A stretch of 64,000 bases of DNA from Silvibacterium dinghuense (GTDB lineage Bacteria > Acidobacteriota > Terriglobia > Terriglobales > Acidobacteriaceae). Below the pieces are notes generated by a model. The model was not told the DNA's origin. It was given only the letters and a program-made list of their open reading frames with translations, and did no database searches. The position numbers were made by a program, and so were the translations under genes. The stretch is from the NCBI RefSeq assembly GCF_004123295.1, contig NZ_SDMK01000001.1, positions 1,426,001 to 1,490,000 of the forward strand. Reading direction: 5' to 3'. How positions within the stretch are numbered: position 1 is the first letter of the stretch; every line of letters begins with the position of its first letter. Positions 28,530 through 37,697 of the stretch are shown here, one piece after another.

Positions 28530-29567
28530 ATGTTTATCGACGAAGCGAAAATCCGCGTAAAAGCCGGTGACGGAGGTAATGGCTGCATGGCCTTCCGTCG
28601 CGAGAAGTTTGTCCCCCGTGGAGGTCCCTCCGGTGGAGATGGCGGCCGCGGCGGCAATGTCATCATGGAATCGACCCAGCGCCACAACACGCTGATCTTC
28701 TTCCGCTATAACCCCGAGCACAAGGGCGAGCGTGGCGAGCATGGGCTCGGCTCGAACTGCACCGGCAAGGACGGCAAGGACATCATCCTGCAAGTCCCGG
28801 TCGGTACCGCCGTCTACGACCAGGAGACGGGCGAGCTGATCCACGACTTCCGCCTGCCCGACGAGCGCGTGGTGATTGCCAAGGCCGGCCGTGGAGGCCG
28901 CGGCAACCAGCACTTCGCCACCTCCACGCACCAGGCCCCGCGCGAGCACGAGCCCGGCTTCCCGGGCGAGGAGCGGCTGCTGCGCCTGGAGCTCAAGGTG
29001 CTGGCCGATGTGGGCCTGGTCGGCTTCCCCAACGCGGGCAAGTCGACGCTGATCTCGCGCATCTCGGCCGCGAAGCCGAAGATTGCCGACTACCCGTTCA
29101 CCACGCTGCAGCCGAACCTCGGCGTCGTGTCGGTGGGCGAGGAGCCGCACGAGCAGAGCTTCGTGGTGGCCGATATCCCCGGGCTGATCGAAGGCGCGCA
29201 CCTCGGCGCCGGACTCGGCACGCAGTTCCTGCGCCACATCGAGCGCACGCGCCTGCTCGTCCACCTGGTGGATGTGTCGGACGCCAGCGGCCGTCCCGAT
29301 GCGGTGGAAGATTTCAAGGTGATCCTGAAGGAGCTGGAAAACTTCGGCCACGGCCTCGACGAGAAGCCGATGATCGTGGTGGCGACCAAGATCGACGTCG
29401 CCAATCCCGAGAAGCTCAAGAAGCTGAAGGCCGCAGCGAAACGCCGCAAGCTGGATTTCTACGAGATTTCAGCCGTGACCGGTCAAGGGATTGAGGCGCT
29501 GAAGTACGCGATTGGGGCCAAGGTGGCGGAGTTCAAGGCGGCGGAGAAGGCTGAGGTTGGGGCATAA
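28530..29567 (+). CDS. obgE: Obg-family GTPase (CgtA/ObgE)
   Basis: 345 residues. Obg domain at the N-terminus: [35 protein letters not shown] and [20 protein letters not shown]. The G domain follows: G1 [12 protein letters not shown]3 DIPGLIEGA and G4 ATKID, with SAVTGQGIE at the end. It binds the 50S subunit and links ribosome assembly with stress signals. It is usually beside rplU-rpmA; that pair is not seen here. Confidence 0.97.
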   Translation: MFIDEAKIRVKAGDGGNGCMAFRREKFVPRGGPSGGDGGRGGNVIMESTQRHNTLIFFRYNPEHKGERGEHGLGSNCTGKDGKDIILQVPVGTAVYDQETGELIHDFRLPDERVVIAKAGRGGRGNQHFATSTHQAPREHEPGFPGEERLLRLELKVLADVGLVGFPNAGKSTLISRISAAKPKIADYPFTTLQPNLGVVSVGEEPHEQSFVVADIPGLIEGAHLGAGLGTQFLRHIERTRLLVHLVDVSDASGRPDAVEDFKVILKELENFGHGLDEKPMIVVATKIDVANPEKLKKLKAAAKRRKLDFYEISAVTGQGIEALKYAIGAKVAEFKAAEKAEVGA

Positions 29568-29603
29568 ATCTGCCCCACTTCCGCTAGCTCCGAAAGTGTC
29601 TTA

Positions 29604-31079
29604 TCAGCCTCCGATACGCTCGAAGAGCCGGAATACAATCTTGTCTACCACGTCGCTCTCCCAGTCGGGCTTGCTTGGGTCGAAGTCAAACTTGATTCCC
29701 ACAGTATCTGTGGGGATTCCAACAAATTTAGTTTCATCCAAATAAATGGGAATGACCTCACCTTCTGGAACCCTAGGCAGAAAGCATTCTCGCTCAAAAG
29801 TAGGCCAAATCTTGGTCTCGTAATATTTATCGAGTAAGCAGATAACTAAACGACACTTCTTAGCGAAGATTTCTCTAAATGAATTTCCCCAAGCTTTACC
29901 TAAGAAATTATTTTCAAACAATTCATCGAAAAAAATGCTCGCATCCAAGATTTCTATATTGTCTGCAATGCTCTTCGCGAGAGCTCGATTTTCACCCGCA
30001 AAAGAAATCGCAAACTCATATTCATAGTCTCGGGATTCATCTCTAAACCCGCAATCAATTCTCAATGACTCCCAGTTGAGATGCTTAACATAATAAAAAA
30101 CTGCAGGATCCTCAATCGCAAACATCTTCGTTTCAGCGTTGTAGTAAAAAAGCTTTTCACATTCTGGCTTCTCTGCAATTAAGACCTTAAGCCTGTGCTC
30201 TTTTACGTTATTTACGCTGCCACGGACATCTGCATTCGCATTGGCTAATTCATTTAGATCAATAATCGAACTATCTTGCTGACCTATCGCGCGGAGCAAC
30301 TTGAAATACGGATCATTACTGGGACGAAATCTACGACCACGACAAAACTGCTTTACGCCCTCATGATAGGCCGAACGAAGCCGGTCAACGACTCGAGCGC
30401 GCAGAGAAGCCAAATTAATACTTATGCTTCTAGGTGTATCTTGGGTTTCTAAAATATCTTGTCCTGTGCATAGGGTTTGGCATAGATGCTGAGTCAGCCA
30501 GTAGTCGCCACGGCTTTCTTCAAAAAGTAATTTCCAATTTTCGATTGCAATATTGAGCTGTTCACATCCAGTCAGAATGAGCTTCTGAATGTCCTCCTCG
30601 CGCCCCAGCTGAATCCTGTGTATTCCCACTCTTTTGGCAACATCCGGCACCAGGTGTATCAATTCACTGCCAACCTGGTTGATACCAACCAGCACAAGCT
30701 TTGGAAGTCTCACTTCCCCCTCGGGCTGCTCGGCAGCCAATTTCGCAAGATCAGCTAACGAGGCTTGCAAGTCAGAGTGGAGCCTATGGAAATCGTCTAT
30801 TACATACATTCCGCCCTGGCGGTTTACGACTAACTCAGTGATCCTAGTTACATCTTCCGCTTTGCGGGCGCTTAATGATACGACGGAAGCTCCACTACCG
30901 AGCTTCTCAACAGCCTTCGTTATGCAAGTCGTCTTTCCTGTTCCTGACTGACCTTCGATAATCAGAGGTTTGCCAGGCCTGCGCAGATCTAGAAAGATGT
31001 CATTGAAGTTTGGAGGCTGCACAAAAGTGAACTGTGGCACCCCCTCAGTGACGAACACTTCTTCGAGCAGCCGCTTCAT
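29604..31079 (-). CDS. P-loop NTPase fused to a C-terminal TIR domain
   Basis: 491 residues from an ATG at 31079 with GGAGA upstream; a TTG at 31103 is an alternative. Residues 33-170 form an AAA/ORC-like NTPase with Walker A GQSGTGKTT (43-51), Walker B MYVIDDF (91-97) and a sensor-like LVLVGINQ. Residues about 255-335 look like a winged helix. Residues 352-480 are a TIR domain (YEYEFAISFAGENRALAKSI; IFFDELFENNFLGKAWG; CLLDKYYE; WPTFERE). The WxxxE pair (W425, E429) holds the expected catalytic Glu of NAD-cleaving TIRs. The gene is visibly more AT-rich than its neighbours, suggesting horizontal transfer. Probable defence effector; not proven. Confidence 0.82.
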   Translation of the reverse strand: MKRLLEEVFVTEGVPQFTFVQPPNFNDIFLDLRRPGKPLIIEGQSGTGKTTCITKAVEKLGSGASVVSLSARKAEDVTRITELVVNRQGGMYVIDDFHRLHSDLQASLADLAKLAAEQPEGEVRLPKLVLVGINQVGSELIHLVPDVAKRVGIHRIQLGREEDIQKLILTGCEQLNIAIENWKLLFEESRGDYWLTQHLCQTLCTGQDILETQDTPRSISINLASLRARVVDRLRSAYHEGVKQFCRGRRFRPSNDPYFKLLRAIGQQDSSIIDLNELANANADVRGSVNNVKEHRLKVLIAEKPECEKLFYYNAETKMFAIEDPAVFYYVKHLNWESLRIDCGFRDESRDYEYEFAISFAGENRALAKSIADNIEILDASIFFDELFENNFLGKAWGNSFREIFAKKCRLVICLLDKYYETKIWPTFERECFLPRVPEGEVIPIYLDETKFVGIPTDTVGIKFDFDPSKPDWESDVVDKIVFRLFERIGG

Positions 31080-31180
31080 CAACTCAGATTCTCCGATCAG
31101 CAACTAGGCTAGGACAAAACGAAATTACCACTTAAGCAAGCATGAATAAATCTGTTATTTGCAAACGCCCAATCCCCCAA

Positions 31181-31210
31181 TTGACGCCCCAAGCCCCTCC
31201 CCGCTAACCT
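31181..31210 (+). promoter_or_regulatory. Likely sigma-70 promoter of the fluoride unit
   Basis: TTGACG at 31181-31186, an 18-bp spacer, then TAACCT at 31205-31210. It would start transcription near 31217, just before the riboswitch aptamer. Confidence 0.55.
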
Positions 31211-31221
31211 AGAACTCAAAT

Positions 31222-31310
31222 ACGAAGGCGATGGAGTTCGCCTGAACCGCGCCTCCCGGTTCTGCTTTGATGAGGCGCTGATGACTCCTACGACTATCCC
31301 TTCGTAGGAG
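31222..31310 (+). ncRNA. Fluoride riboswitch (crcB motif) with ribosome-site switch
   Basis: The 5' hairpin GGCG-ATGGAGTT-CGCC (31227-31242) has the conserved loop. GGAGT can pair with ACTCC in GATGACTCCTAC (31280-31292), the crcB-motif pseudoknot. GCGCCTC/GAGGCGC (31249-31255/31272-31278) is a perfect 7-bp stem, followed by CTGATGACTCCTAC. The same CTCCTACGA can instead pair with TCGTAGGAG (31302-31310), which contains the ribosome binding site for the TTG start at 31316. Model: fluoride stabilises the pseudoknot, frees TAGGAG and turns translation on. Match to the motif is by eye. Confidence 0.88.
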
Positions 31311-31315
31311 CACGT

Positions 31316-33088
31316 TTGAAGTCCATCTCTGCACATCCTCTCCTTGCCGAGCAGTCGCATATCTTTGTCCAGCTGTTGCGCTGGCTGGTCATTGCCTCCT
31401 GCGCCGGCGTCCTGGGCGGCTCGGCCTCGGCGCTGCTGCTGGCCTCGCTGAACCTGGCCACCGCCGTCCGCGAGTCGCACCTGTGGCTCATCGCGCTGCT
31501 GCCGCTGGCCGGACTTTTTGTCGGCTGCCTCTACAAGTACCTCGGCTCTTCGGTCGAGGCGGGCAACAACCTCATCCTCGAAGAAGTGCATGACCCGCAG
31601 GCGACCATCCCCCTGCGCATGACGCCGCTCATCCTGATCGGCACCTTCCTCACCCACCTCTTCGGCGGCTCGGCCGGACGTGAAGGCACCGCCATCCAGA
31701 CGGGCGCCTCGCTTGCCGACCAGCTCACGCGCCTCTTCCGGCTGCGCAACGGGGATCGCCGCATCCTGCTCATGGCCGGCATCAGCGCGGGCTTCGGCTC
31801 GGTCTTCGGAACGCCGCTGGCGGGCGCGGTCTTCGGCCTCGAGGTGCTGGCCATCGGCCGCCTGAACTATGCGGCCATCTTCCCCTGCTTTGTCGGGGCC
31901 TTCGTGGGCGACTTCACGACGCACGCCTGGCGCGTCCACCACACGATCTACACCGTGACGCAGGTTGCGCCGCTGAGCCCGCGCAACCTGCTCGCAGCCT
32001 GCGCGGCGGGCATCGCCTTCGGGGTAACAGCGATGCTGTTTGCGAAGGCTACGCACGCGGTCTCGCACTTCATGAAGAAGCACATCGCCTGGGGGCCGGC
32101 GCGGCCGTTCACCGGCGGCATCGTGGTGGCGCTGGCCGTGGCTGCCGTGCACACCACGCGCTACATCGGCCTGGGCGTGCCCACCATCGTCGCATCCTTC
32201 CAGCATCCGCTCCACTGGTACGACTTCGCGGCCAAGTTCGCCTTCACCGCAGTCACGCTGGGCTCGGGATTCAAGGGCGGCGAGGTCACGCCGCTTTTCT
32301 ACATCGGATCGACGCTGGGCAACGCACTTGCGCATGTGCTGCCCCTGCCCACTTCGCTGCTGGCCGGCATGGGCTTCGTGGCCGTCTTTGCCGGGGCCGC
32401 GAACACGCCGATCGCCTCGAGCCTGATGGCGGTCGAGCTCTTCGGGGCCGAGGCCGGAGCCTTCGCCGCCATTGCCTGCGTGGTGAGCTATCTCTTCTCC
32501 GGCCATTCCGGCATTTACCACGCGCAGCGGCTGGGCAGCAGCAAGCACGCCGCGCTTACGCACGAGGAGGGCCTTTCGCTGGCGCTCATCGCCAAGCAGC
32601 GCACGGAAGCCGATGCCGACACGCTCCTCATCCCCGAAAACGAACGCTTTCCCGACAGCTATCCCGGAGGCATCCTCATGGCGAACACCGCCGTTCTTCG
32701 CGTCTACTTCAGCACTGCACAGGTTCTGAAACATGACTCCTGGTGGCGGCGTATGCTGCCGCAGAATCTCGGCGCCTATCTCCTCGAACAGGCGCGGGAG
32801 GCGGGTATCGAACAGGCCCTGCTGCACCGCGTGACCGGCGGCTATCTCAAGAATCAGAAGCTCATCATGGACTCGAGCGACATTCCACCGCTGCGCCTGC
32901 CGCAATGCCTCGAGCTGGTCGGCGAGGAAGATCTGCTGCAGGAGTTCCTGCGCCGCAACCAGAAGCACCTGGGCGGAGCCCGTGTGATGTTTCTTCACGG
33001 CAAAGAAGCGGAGTTCGAAGCGGAGCTGGAACGGCAGGAGCTCGAAGAGGCTATCGCCATCGAACGCAACGATCAGCTATTACCCTAG
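31316..33088 (+). CDS. CLC-F type fluoride/proton antiporter fused to a DUF190 domain
   Basis: 590 residues, TTG start. The CLC part has the F-type motifs GNNLI (83-87), GREGT (Glu123 as gating Glu) and GFKGGEVTPLF with Glu323 and Thr325, plus Tyr401, in place of the chloride-type GSGIP/GREGP/GxFxP. Residues about 459-565 (LRVYFSTAQVLKHDSWW, HRVTGGYLKNQKL) match the PII-like DUF190 fold that is often encoded beside fluoride channels of the CrcB family. The riboswitch upstream independently says fluoride. The antiporter expels fluoride; the role of DUF190 is unknown. Confidence 0.92.
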   Translation: MKSISAHPLLAEQSHIFVQLLRWLVIASCAGVLGGSASALLLASLNLATAVRESHLWLIALLPLAGLFVGCLYKYLGSSVEAGNNLILEEVHDPQATIPLRMTPLILIGTFLTHLFGGSAGREGTAIQTGASLADQLTRLFRLRNGDRRILLMAGISAGFGSVFGTPLAGAVFGLEVLAIGRLNYAAIFPCFVGAFVGDFTTHAWRVHHTIYTVTQVAPLSPRNLLAACAAGIAFGVTAMLFAKATHAVSHFMKKHIAWGPARPFTGGIVVALAVAAVHTTRYIGLGVPTIVASFQHPLHWYDFAAKFAFTAVTLGSGFKGGEVTPLFYIGSTLGNALAHVLPLPTSLLAGMGFVAVFAGAANTPIASSLMAVELFGAEAGAFAAIACVVSYLFSGHSGIYHAQRLGSSKHAALTHEEGLSLALIAKQRTEADADTLLIPENERFPDSYPGGILMANTAVLRVYFSTAQVLKHDSWWRRMLPQNLGAYLLEQAREAGIEQALLHRVTGGYLKNQKLIMDSSDIPPLRLPQCLELVGEEDLLQEFLRRNQKHLGGARVMFLHGKEAEFEAELERQELEEAIAIERNDQLLP

Positions 33089-33149
33089 TATCCGCAGAAA
33101 TGTGCGCATTCATGACACCGCATCCCATGCCCGGCTACCATTCCCGTAT

Positions 33150-34562
33150 ATGAAGACCTCCGCTCGCTCCGCTGTTTCGCTCCGCCGAGCCGCCTGCTGT
33201 GCCCTGCTCGCCTTTGCCTCCGTCTCCCTCGCCACAGCGCAGTCGATGACCGCGCCCGCCGCGGCTCCTGCGCCCTCAAAGGCTACGCTTGAAGACCTCC
33301 GCGGGCTTGCCCCGGTGAGCGCGCTCTCGAACAGCGAGGCCGGGCAAGCGGCACTGGCCGGGAACCTCACCACGACCGGAGACATTCAGACAGGCGAGAT
33401 TCGCCAGCCCACGCTGCTGCCCTTCGCCTCGCAGCAGCAGCTCGCGCTGGCCGACGTCTTCGCGCCGGGGCACAACCTTGGCCAGCTTGCGGATGGCCTC
33501 GGCACCACGCTCGGCGCTGCGTACCTCACGCGCTTCCACCCCATCGACCGCGAGCACGCCACGCCGCTGCCCCCGGCCGTCGCGCGGCTGGTCGATTTCG
33601 CCGTCGCCACCACCGGCTACCACTCGAATGCGGCAAAGTTCTTCTTCGGCAACGGCACCACGGACGGCAAAACGCCGATCTCTCCCGAGGCCCAGGCCAT
33701 CTACACCGAAGTGCACGGCAGCCCCGATCCCTTCGGCCGCGCCTATCATCTGGCCGCCGGCTCGCCCGGCTCCGATCCTTATGGCGACTCGCGCCCCTTC
33801 CAGACCGAGCCCGTCTTTACGCACTATATGAGCATCGATTACTTCCACGATCCGGCCACGAATGATACGTACAACCGCGGCCCGCTGATGGACCTGACCG
33901 GGAACCCCTCCTATCCGAGCGGCCACACGACTTATGGATACACGGGCTCGCTGCTGCTCGCATTGCTGGTGCCCTCGCGCTATCAACAGATGGTCGCGCG
34001 CGGCGCCGAGTACGGCAACGACCGCATTATTGTCGGCGCGCACTATGCGATGGATGTGCTCGGCGGACGCGCGCTGGCGCTGCACGATATGGCACACCTG
34101 CTGGCCAACGATCCTGCCTATGTGAAGGACTCGCCCAGCAAGAAGATGGAGCCGATCGGCGACTTCCAGGCCGCGCTCAAGGCCGCGCGCGCCGAGCTTG
34201 CGCCGATTCTCGAAACGGCCTGCGGCGACAGGATCGACAGCTGCGCCGCGCAGGACATCAGCCGCTTCAGCCATCCGGCAGCCGACAGCGCCTTCTACGA
34301 ATCCACGCAGAACTACAACATCGCCATCGCTCATCCGGAAACGGTGAACAAGATCGAGGACGTGGGCAAACTTGCGCCCGAGGCCGGCTATCTGCTCACC
34401 GCAGCCTTCCCCGGCCTTTCGCTTGAAGAAGCCGACCGCATCCTCACTGAAACCGAGGGCCCCGGTGGCGGCTTCCTCGATGACGGCTCGAGCTTCGGTG
34501 TCTACTCGCGCATCGATCTCTATGCGGCGGCGGGTGTGGCGGCGCAACGCACAAGCAAATAA
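33150..34562 (+). CDS. PAP2-family acid phosphatase, secreted
   Basis: 470 residues from the ATG at 33150. The signal peptide ends in ATAQS. The PAP2/class A phosphatase signature is partial but clear: GNPSYPSGHTTYGY holds the PSGH motif and GAEYGNDRIIVGAHYAMDVLG the second His-Asp block. It probably hydrolyses phosphate esters in the periplasm. Its stop is followed within 15 nt by an intrinsic terminator. Starts 61 bp after the fluoride gene, so read-through is possible. Confidence 0.85.
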   Translation: MKTSARSAVSLRRAACCALLAFASVSLATAQSMTAPAAAPAPSKATLEDLRGLAPVSALSNSEAGQAALAGNLTTTGDIQTGEIRQPTLLPFASQQQLALADVFAPGHNLGQLADGLGTTLGAAYLTRFHPIDREHATPLPPAVARLVDFAVATTGYHSNAAKFFFGNGTTDGKTPISPEAQAIYTEVHGSPDPFGRAYHLAAGSPGSDPYGDSRPFQTEPVFTHYMSIDYFHDPATNDTYNRGPLMDLTGNPSYPSGHTTYGYTGSLLLALLVPSRYQQMVARGAEYGNDRIIVGAHYAMDVLGGRALALHDMAHLLANDPAYVKDSPSKKMEPIGDFQAALKAARAELAPILETACGDRIDSCAAQDISRFSHPAADSAFYESTQNYNIAIAHPETVNKIEDVGKLAPEAGYLLTAAFPGLSLEEADRILTETEGPGGGFLDDGSSFGVYSRIDLYAAAGVAAQRTSK

Positions 34563-34574
34563 GCATCACAACGA

Positions 34575-34610
34575 AAAAGGCCCGGAGCTTTCTGCGCTCC
34601 GGGCCTTTTT
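34575..34610 (+). terminator. Intrinsic terminator of the phosphatase gene
   Basis: GGCCCGGAGC and its complement (loop TTTCTGC) are preceded by AAAAA and followed by TTTTT. Convergent genes end on both sides. Confidence 0.9.
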
Positions 34611-34625
34611 ACTTCACACATGAAC

Positions 34626-36578
34626 TTACTGCTCCGCCGGAACCACCGGCAGGCTGATATAGCTCGCATCGTCTCCGGAGTGCCAGATTCTCTGCGTGGC
34701 CTTCTGGTAGTCCTCGGGCTTCGCGGTGAAGATGTTGTCGACATACTTCTGCGGATTGCGGTCATAAAGCGGGAAGAGCGTGGACTGCACCTGCACCATA
34801 ATGCGATGACCGGGCAGGAAGGTGTGGTTCACCATCGGCAGCCCGAAGACATAAGGCAGCGGCGTATCCGGCTTGATCGGCTCCGGATGCTCGAAGCTGG
34901 TGCGGTAGCGGCCGCGGAAGATGTCGATCCCCACCGGCAGTTCGTAGCCACTCATCGCCGTCTCCGGCGTCGACTCCGGCTGTACGTCGATCAGCTTCAC
35001 CACCCAGTCCGAATCCGTGCCGCTGGTCGAGGCGACGAGATGCACCACCGGCTCACCGGAGAGCTTCATCGGCTCCTTCAGCGGCTCGCTGACGTAGGTC
35101 AGTACATCAGGCCTGCCATCGACGAAGCGCTGATCGGTGACCAGCCACGTGCGCCAGTTGGAACCATCGACCGGCCGCGTGACATAGGGCACCGGCTTCG
35201 CAGGGTCGGAGACGTATTCGTCAAATTTCTCGCCCGTTGCAGGCTTCTCGAACCAGAGTCCGCCGTTCGCCTGCAGATACAGCGGCTTCGAGGTCACAGG
35301 GCAACCGGCTTCGCAGGCCTCAGGGAAGACCTTCTTCGTCTCCCAGCGATCGAGGCCAGGGTTGTAGATCCATGCGTTCGGCGTATCGGCCTTCGGCGAA
35401 CCCGGTTTCAGGTACTGATTGAAGAAGGGCAGCAGCACATCCTGGCGCCACTGCGCGGTGGTATCCGTGGCCCACACGAGAGGACCAAGGTTGCGGCCTT
35501 CGCGGTTCACCTGGCTGTGGAACCAGGGCCCCATCACCAGGTGGTTCATCGAGTCGGGCACGCCCGCGGCCTTGAGCGCACGGTAGCTGTGGATCGCGCC
35601 CCACATGTCTTCCTGATCCCACAGACCCTGCTCCCACATCGTAGGCACGGTCAGCTTCTTCTTCGCGATCAACTTATCGAGCGCCTGCGATTGCCAGTAG
35701 CCGTCGTAGGCAGGATTGTCGCGCATCACCTTCCAGAAAGGCAGCTGCTCCATGCCACGCGCCCGCGCAAAGGCGTCGGCCGAACCGGCCTCGAGGAAGT
35801 TCGTGTAATCGTCCTTGTGCACATGCGGCACATCCGGACCCGAGCCGCGGGCCGCCGTCTGCCCGAGCACGTAGTCGATGTTCACCTGGCGGAAGGCGCC
35901 GTAGTGGAACCAATCGTCACCCATCCAGCCATCGACCATCGGGCTTTCAGGCGCGGCTACCTTCAGCGCCGGATGTGGATTGAGAAGCGCCATCACGACG
36001 GTGAAACCTTCGTAGCTTGAACCGATCATGCCGACACGCCCATTCGACTCGGGTACGTTCTTCACCAGCCAGTCGATGGTGTCGTAGGCATCGGTCGTAT
36101 CGTCGGCGCCGCTCGGGTTGTAACCCGAATTCACCGGCGGAGCGGTCATCAGGTACACGCCTTCGGAGCCATACTTACCGCGAATGTCCTGATATACACG
36201 GATGTATCCGGCCTTGACGAAGACCTCGTCGCTCAGCGGCAGTTCCTCGATCATCTTGTCGGAGTCGGCGCGAGCCGCACGGTGCGCTGCATCGTAAGGC
36301 GTGCGCGTCAGCACGATCGGCGCATTCTTCGCACCCTTCGGCACCACGATCACGGTGTAGAGCCTGGTGCCGTCACGCATGGGGACCATCACCACGCGCT
36401 TGTCGTAATCCTTCTGCCGCTCCGGCGCGACAAACTTCGCCGGCAGATCATCCGAAGGCAGGCTGGGATCGGCCAGCTTCACCTGCTGCGCCATCAGCCC
36501 CATACCCGAACACACACTCATACTCAGCAGGCCAACCGCCAGCCACCGCGAACCATTCACGTCCAGCACCTCGCGCAC
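34626..36578 (-). CDS. CocE/NonD-type alpha-amino-acid ester hydrolase, secreted
   Basis: 650 residues with a weak signal peptide (SRWLAVGLLSMSVCSGM, then AQ). The alpha/beta-hydrolase nucleophile is in GMIGSSYEGF; the GSSYEG form and the acidic cluster ESPMVDGWMGDDWFHY are typical of alpha-amino acid ester hydrolases of the X-Pro dipeptidyl-peptidase family. VMGPWFHSQ likely holds the catalytic His. The C-terminus is a jelly-roll. It converges on the phosphatase gene. Natural substrate unknown. Confidence 0.85.
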   Translation of the reverse strand: MREVLDVNGSRWLAVGLLSMSVCSGMGLMAQQVKLADPSLPSDDLPAKFVAPERQKDYDKRVVMVPMRDGTRLYTVIVVPKGAKNAPIVLTRTPYDAAHRAARADSDKMIEELPLSDEVFVKAGYIRVYQDIRGKYGSEGVYLMTAPPVNSGYNPSGADDTTDAYDTIDWLVKNVPESNGRVGMIGSSYEGFTVVMALLNPHPALKVAAPESPMVDGWMGDDWFHYGAFRQVNIDYVLGQTAARGSGPDVPHVHKDDYTNFLEAGSADAFARARGMEQLPFWKVMRDNPAYDGYWQSQALDKLIAKKKLTVPTMWEQGLWDQEDMWGAIHSYRALKAAGVPDSMNHLVMGPWFHSQVNREGRNLGPLVWATDTTAQWRQDVLLPFFNQYLKPGSPKADTPNAWIYNPGLDRWETKKVFPEACEAGCPVTSKPLYLQANGGLWFEKPATGEKFDEYVSDPAKPVPYVTRPVDGSNWRTWLVTDQRFVDGRPDVLTYVSEPLKEPMKLSGEPVVHLVASTSGTDSDWVVKLIDVQPESTPETAMSGYELPVGIDIFRGRYRTSFEHPEPIKPDTPLPYVFGLPMVNHTFLPGHRIMVQVQSTLFPLYDRNPQKYVDNIFTAKPEDYQKATQRIWHSGDDASYISLPVVPAEQ

Positions 36579-36652
36579 AAAAGAATTTCAGAGAAATTAC
36601 GAATGGGGAAAGGGTATCACTGCGCGTCATCGCCAACAGGCACGACTCCACT

Positions 36653-37438
36653 GTGTTTGAATCAACATGCTCAAACATCTTTGGGGAGACAGTCATTCAC
36701 GCTTCACTTTTGTTTGTTCTGGCCGTTGTTTTTATCGCCACGCTGGTGCGGTCGGCATTTGGGTTTGGCGAGGCGTTGATCGCAGTGCCTCTGCTGGCGC
36801 TTTTCATGCCGCTGCAGGTGGCCGCGCCGCTGGCGGTGCTGCTTTCCATCGCGATCGCAGCGGTCGTCGTGGTCCAGGACTGGAAGCATATTCACCTGCG
36901 CAGCGCCTCAGGCCTGCTGGGAGCTACGGTCTTCGGTATCCCGCTCGGCCTGCTCCTGCTGACCCACGCACACCAGGAACTGGTGAAGGCGGGGCTGGGC
37001 ATCTTCATCCTGCTCTTCGCAGCCTATTCGCTCCTCTCACCCGATACGCTCCGGCTGGATCGCGAGCACCAGCCGCTGCTTCTGCTGGCAGGATTCCTGG
37101 CCGGCATTCTTGGAGGAGCGTATGGCATGAACGGGCCCCCGCTGGTCATCTACGGTTCGCTCCGGAGATGGTCGCCACAGCACTTTCGTGCGACCCTGCA
37201 CGCATATTTTTTGCCTGCCAGCATATTGGGGATGGCGGGCTACTGGAGCGCCGGCCTGTGGACTCGCACGGTGACGCATGAGTTTCTGTTTTCGGTGCCG
37301 ATTGCGCTGCCCGCGGTCTTCCTTGGGCGGGCTCTCAACCACCGCTTCACCGGCACGGGATTTCTCAAATATGTGTATGTGGGGCTCATGCTGATTGGCG
37401 GCATACTGCTTGCCGAAACAGTGACGCACCGGGTGTGA
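36653..37438 (+). CDS. TauE/SafE-family membrane permease
   Basis: 261 residues, about eight hydrophobic helices. The family pattern is GFGEALIAVPLLALF near the start and GGAYGMNGPPLVIYG in the second half, the internal repeat of TauE/SafE proteins. These export anions such as sulfite or sulfoacetate; the substrate here is not indicated by neighbours. A start at 36653 lacks a strong Shine-Dalgarno; a downstream start near VIHASLLF would lose about 14 residues. Confidence 0.82.
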   Translation: MFESTCSNIFGETVIHASLLFVLAVVFIATLVRSAFGFGEALIAVPLLALFMPLQVAAPLAVLLSIAIAAVVVVQDWKHIHLRSASGLLGATVFGIPLGLLLLTHAHQELVKAGLGIFILLFAAYSLLSPDTLRLDREHQPLLLLAGFLAGILGGAYGMNGPPLVIYGSLRRWSPQHFRATLHAYFLPASILGMAGYWSAGLWTRTVTHEFLFSVPIALPAVFLGRALNHRFTGTGFLKYVYVGLMLIGGILLAETVTHRV

Positions 37439-37512
37439 AAATACCAGCTTCCCATCTGCTACCCAGGGTGTATCGACCTAGGCCGTATCCCCATAGAGCG
37501 ATAGTAAAAGGC

Positions 37513-37633
37513 TGTCATTTCGACCGGAGCAGGACAGTTTCATCGTCCTGCGCAGTGGAGAAACCTGCGATTCTCCCTGTACCGGCAAAACGCAGGTCCC
37601 TCCACTCCGCTGCGCTCCGGTCGGGATGACAAC
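37513..37633 (+). repeat. Dispersed repeat R2, copy B
   Basis: Bounded by TCATTTCGACCGGAG and CTCCGGTCGGGATGA, which pair as a 15-bp imperfect inverted repeat. The interior repeats GTGGAGAAACCTGC and a loop of ACGCAGGT. It is the reverse complement of copy A (5331-5466), with about 15 fewer bases. Confidence 0.8.
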
Positions 37634-37697
37634 GATATGGGTACGTCCTTTAGTTTCAGACCATCTCGATTGCGGATACAACCTAGTATTCTGTTTC

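Noticed and set aside
31109-32998. 629-codon minus-strand frame opposite the fluoride antiporter
   Set aside because: The plus-strand frame has all CLC-F motifs and an upstream riboswitch; this one has none.
29604-33088. TIR protein and fluoride antiporter as one linked defence unit
   Set aside because: They are on opposite strands, the antiporter has its own promoter and fluoride riboswitch, and nothing links fluoride export to the TIR protein beyond adjacency.
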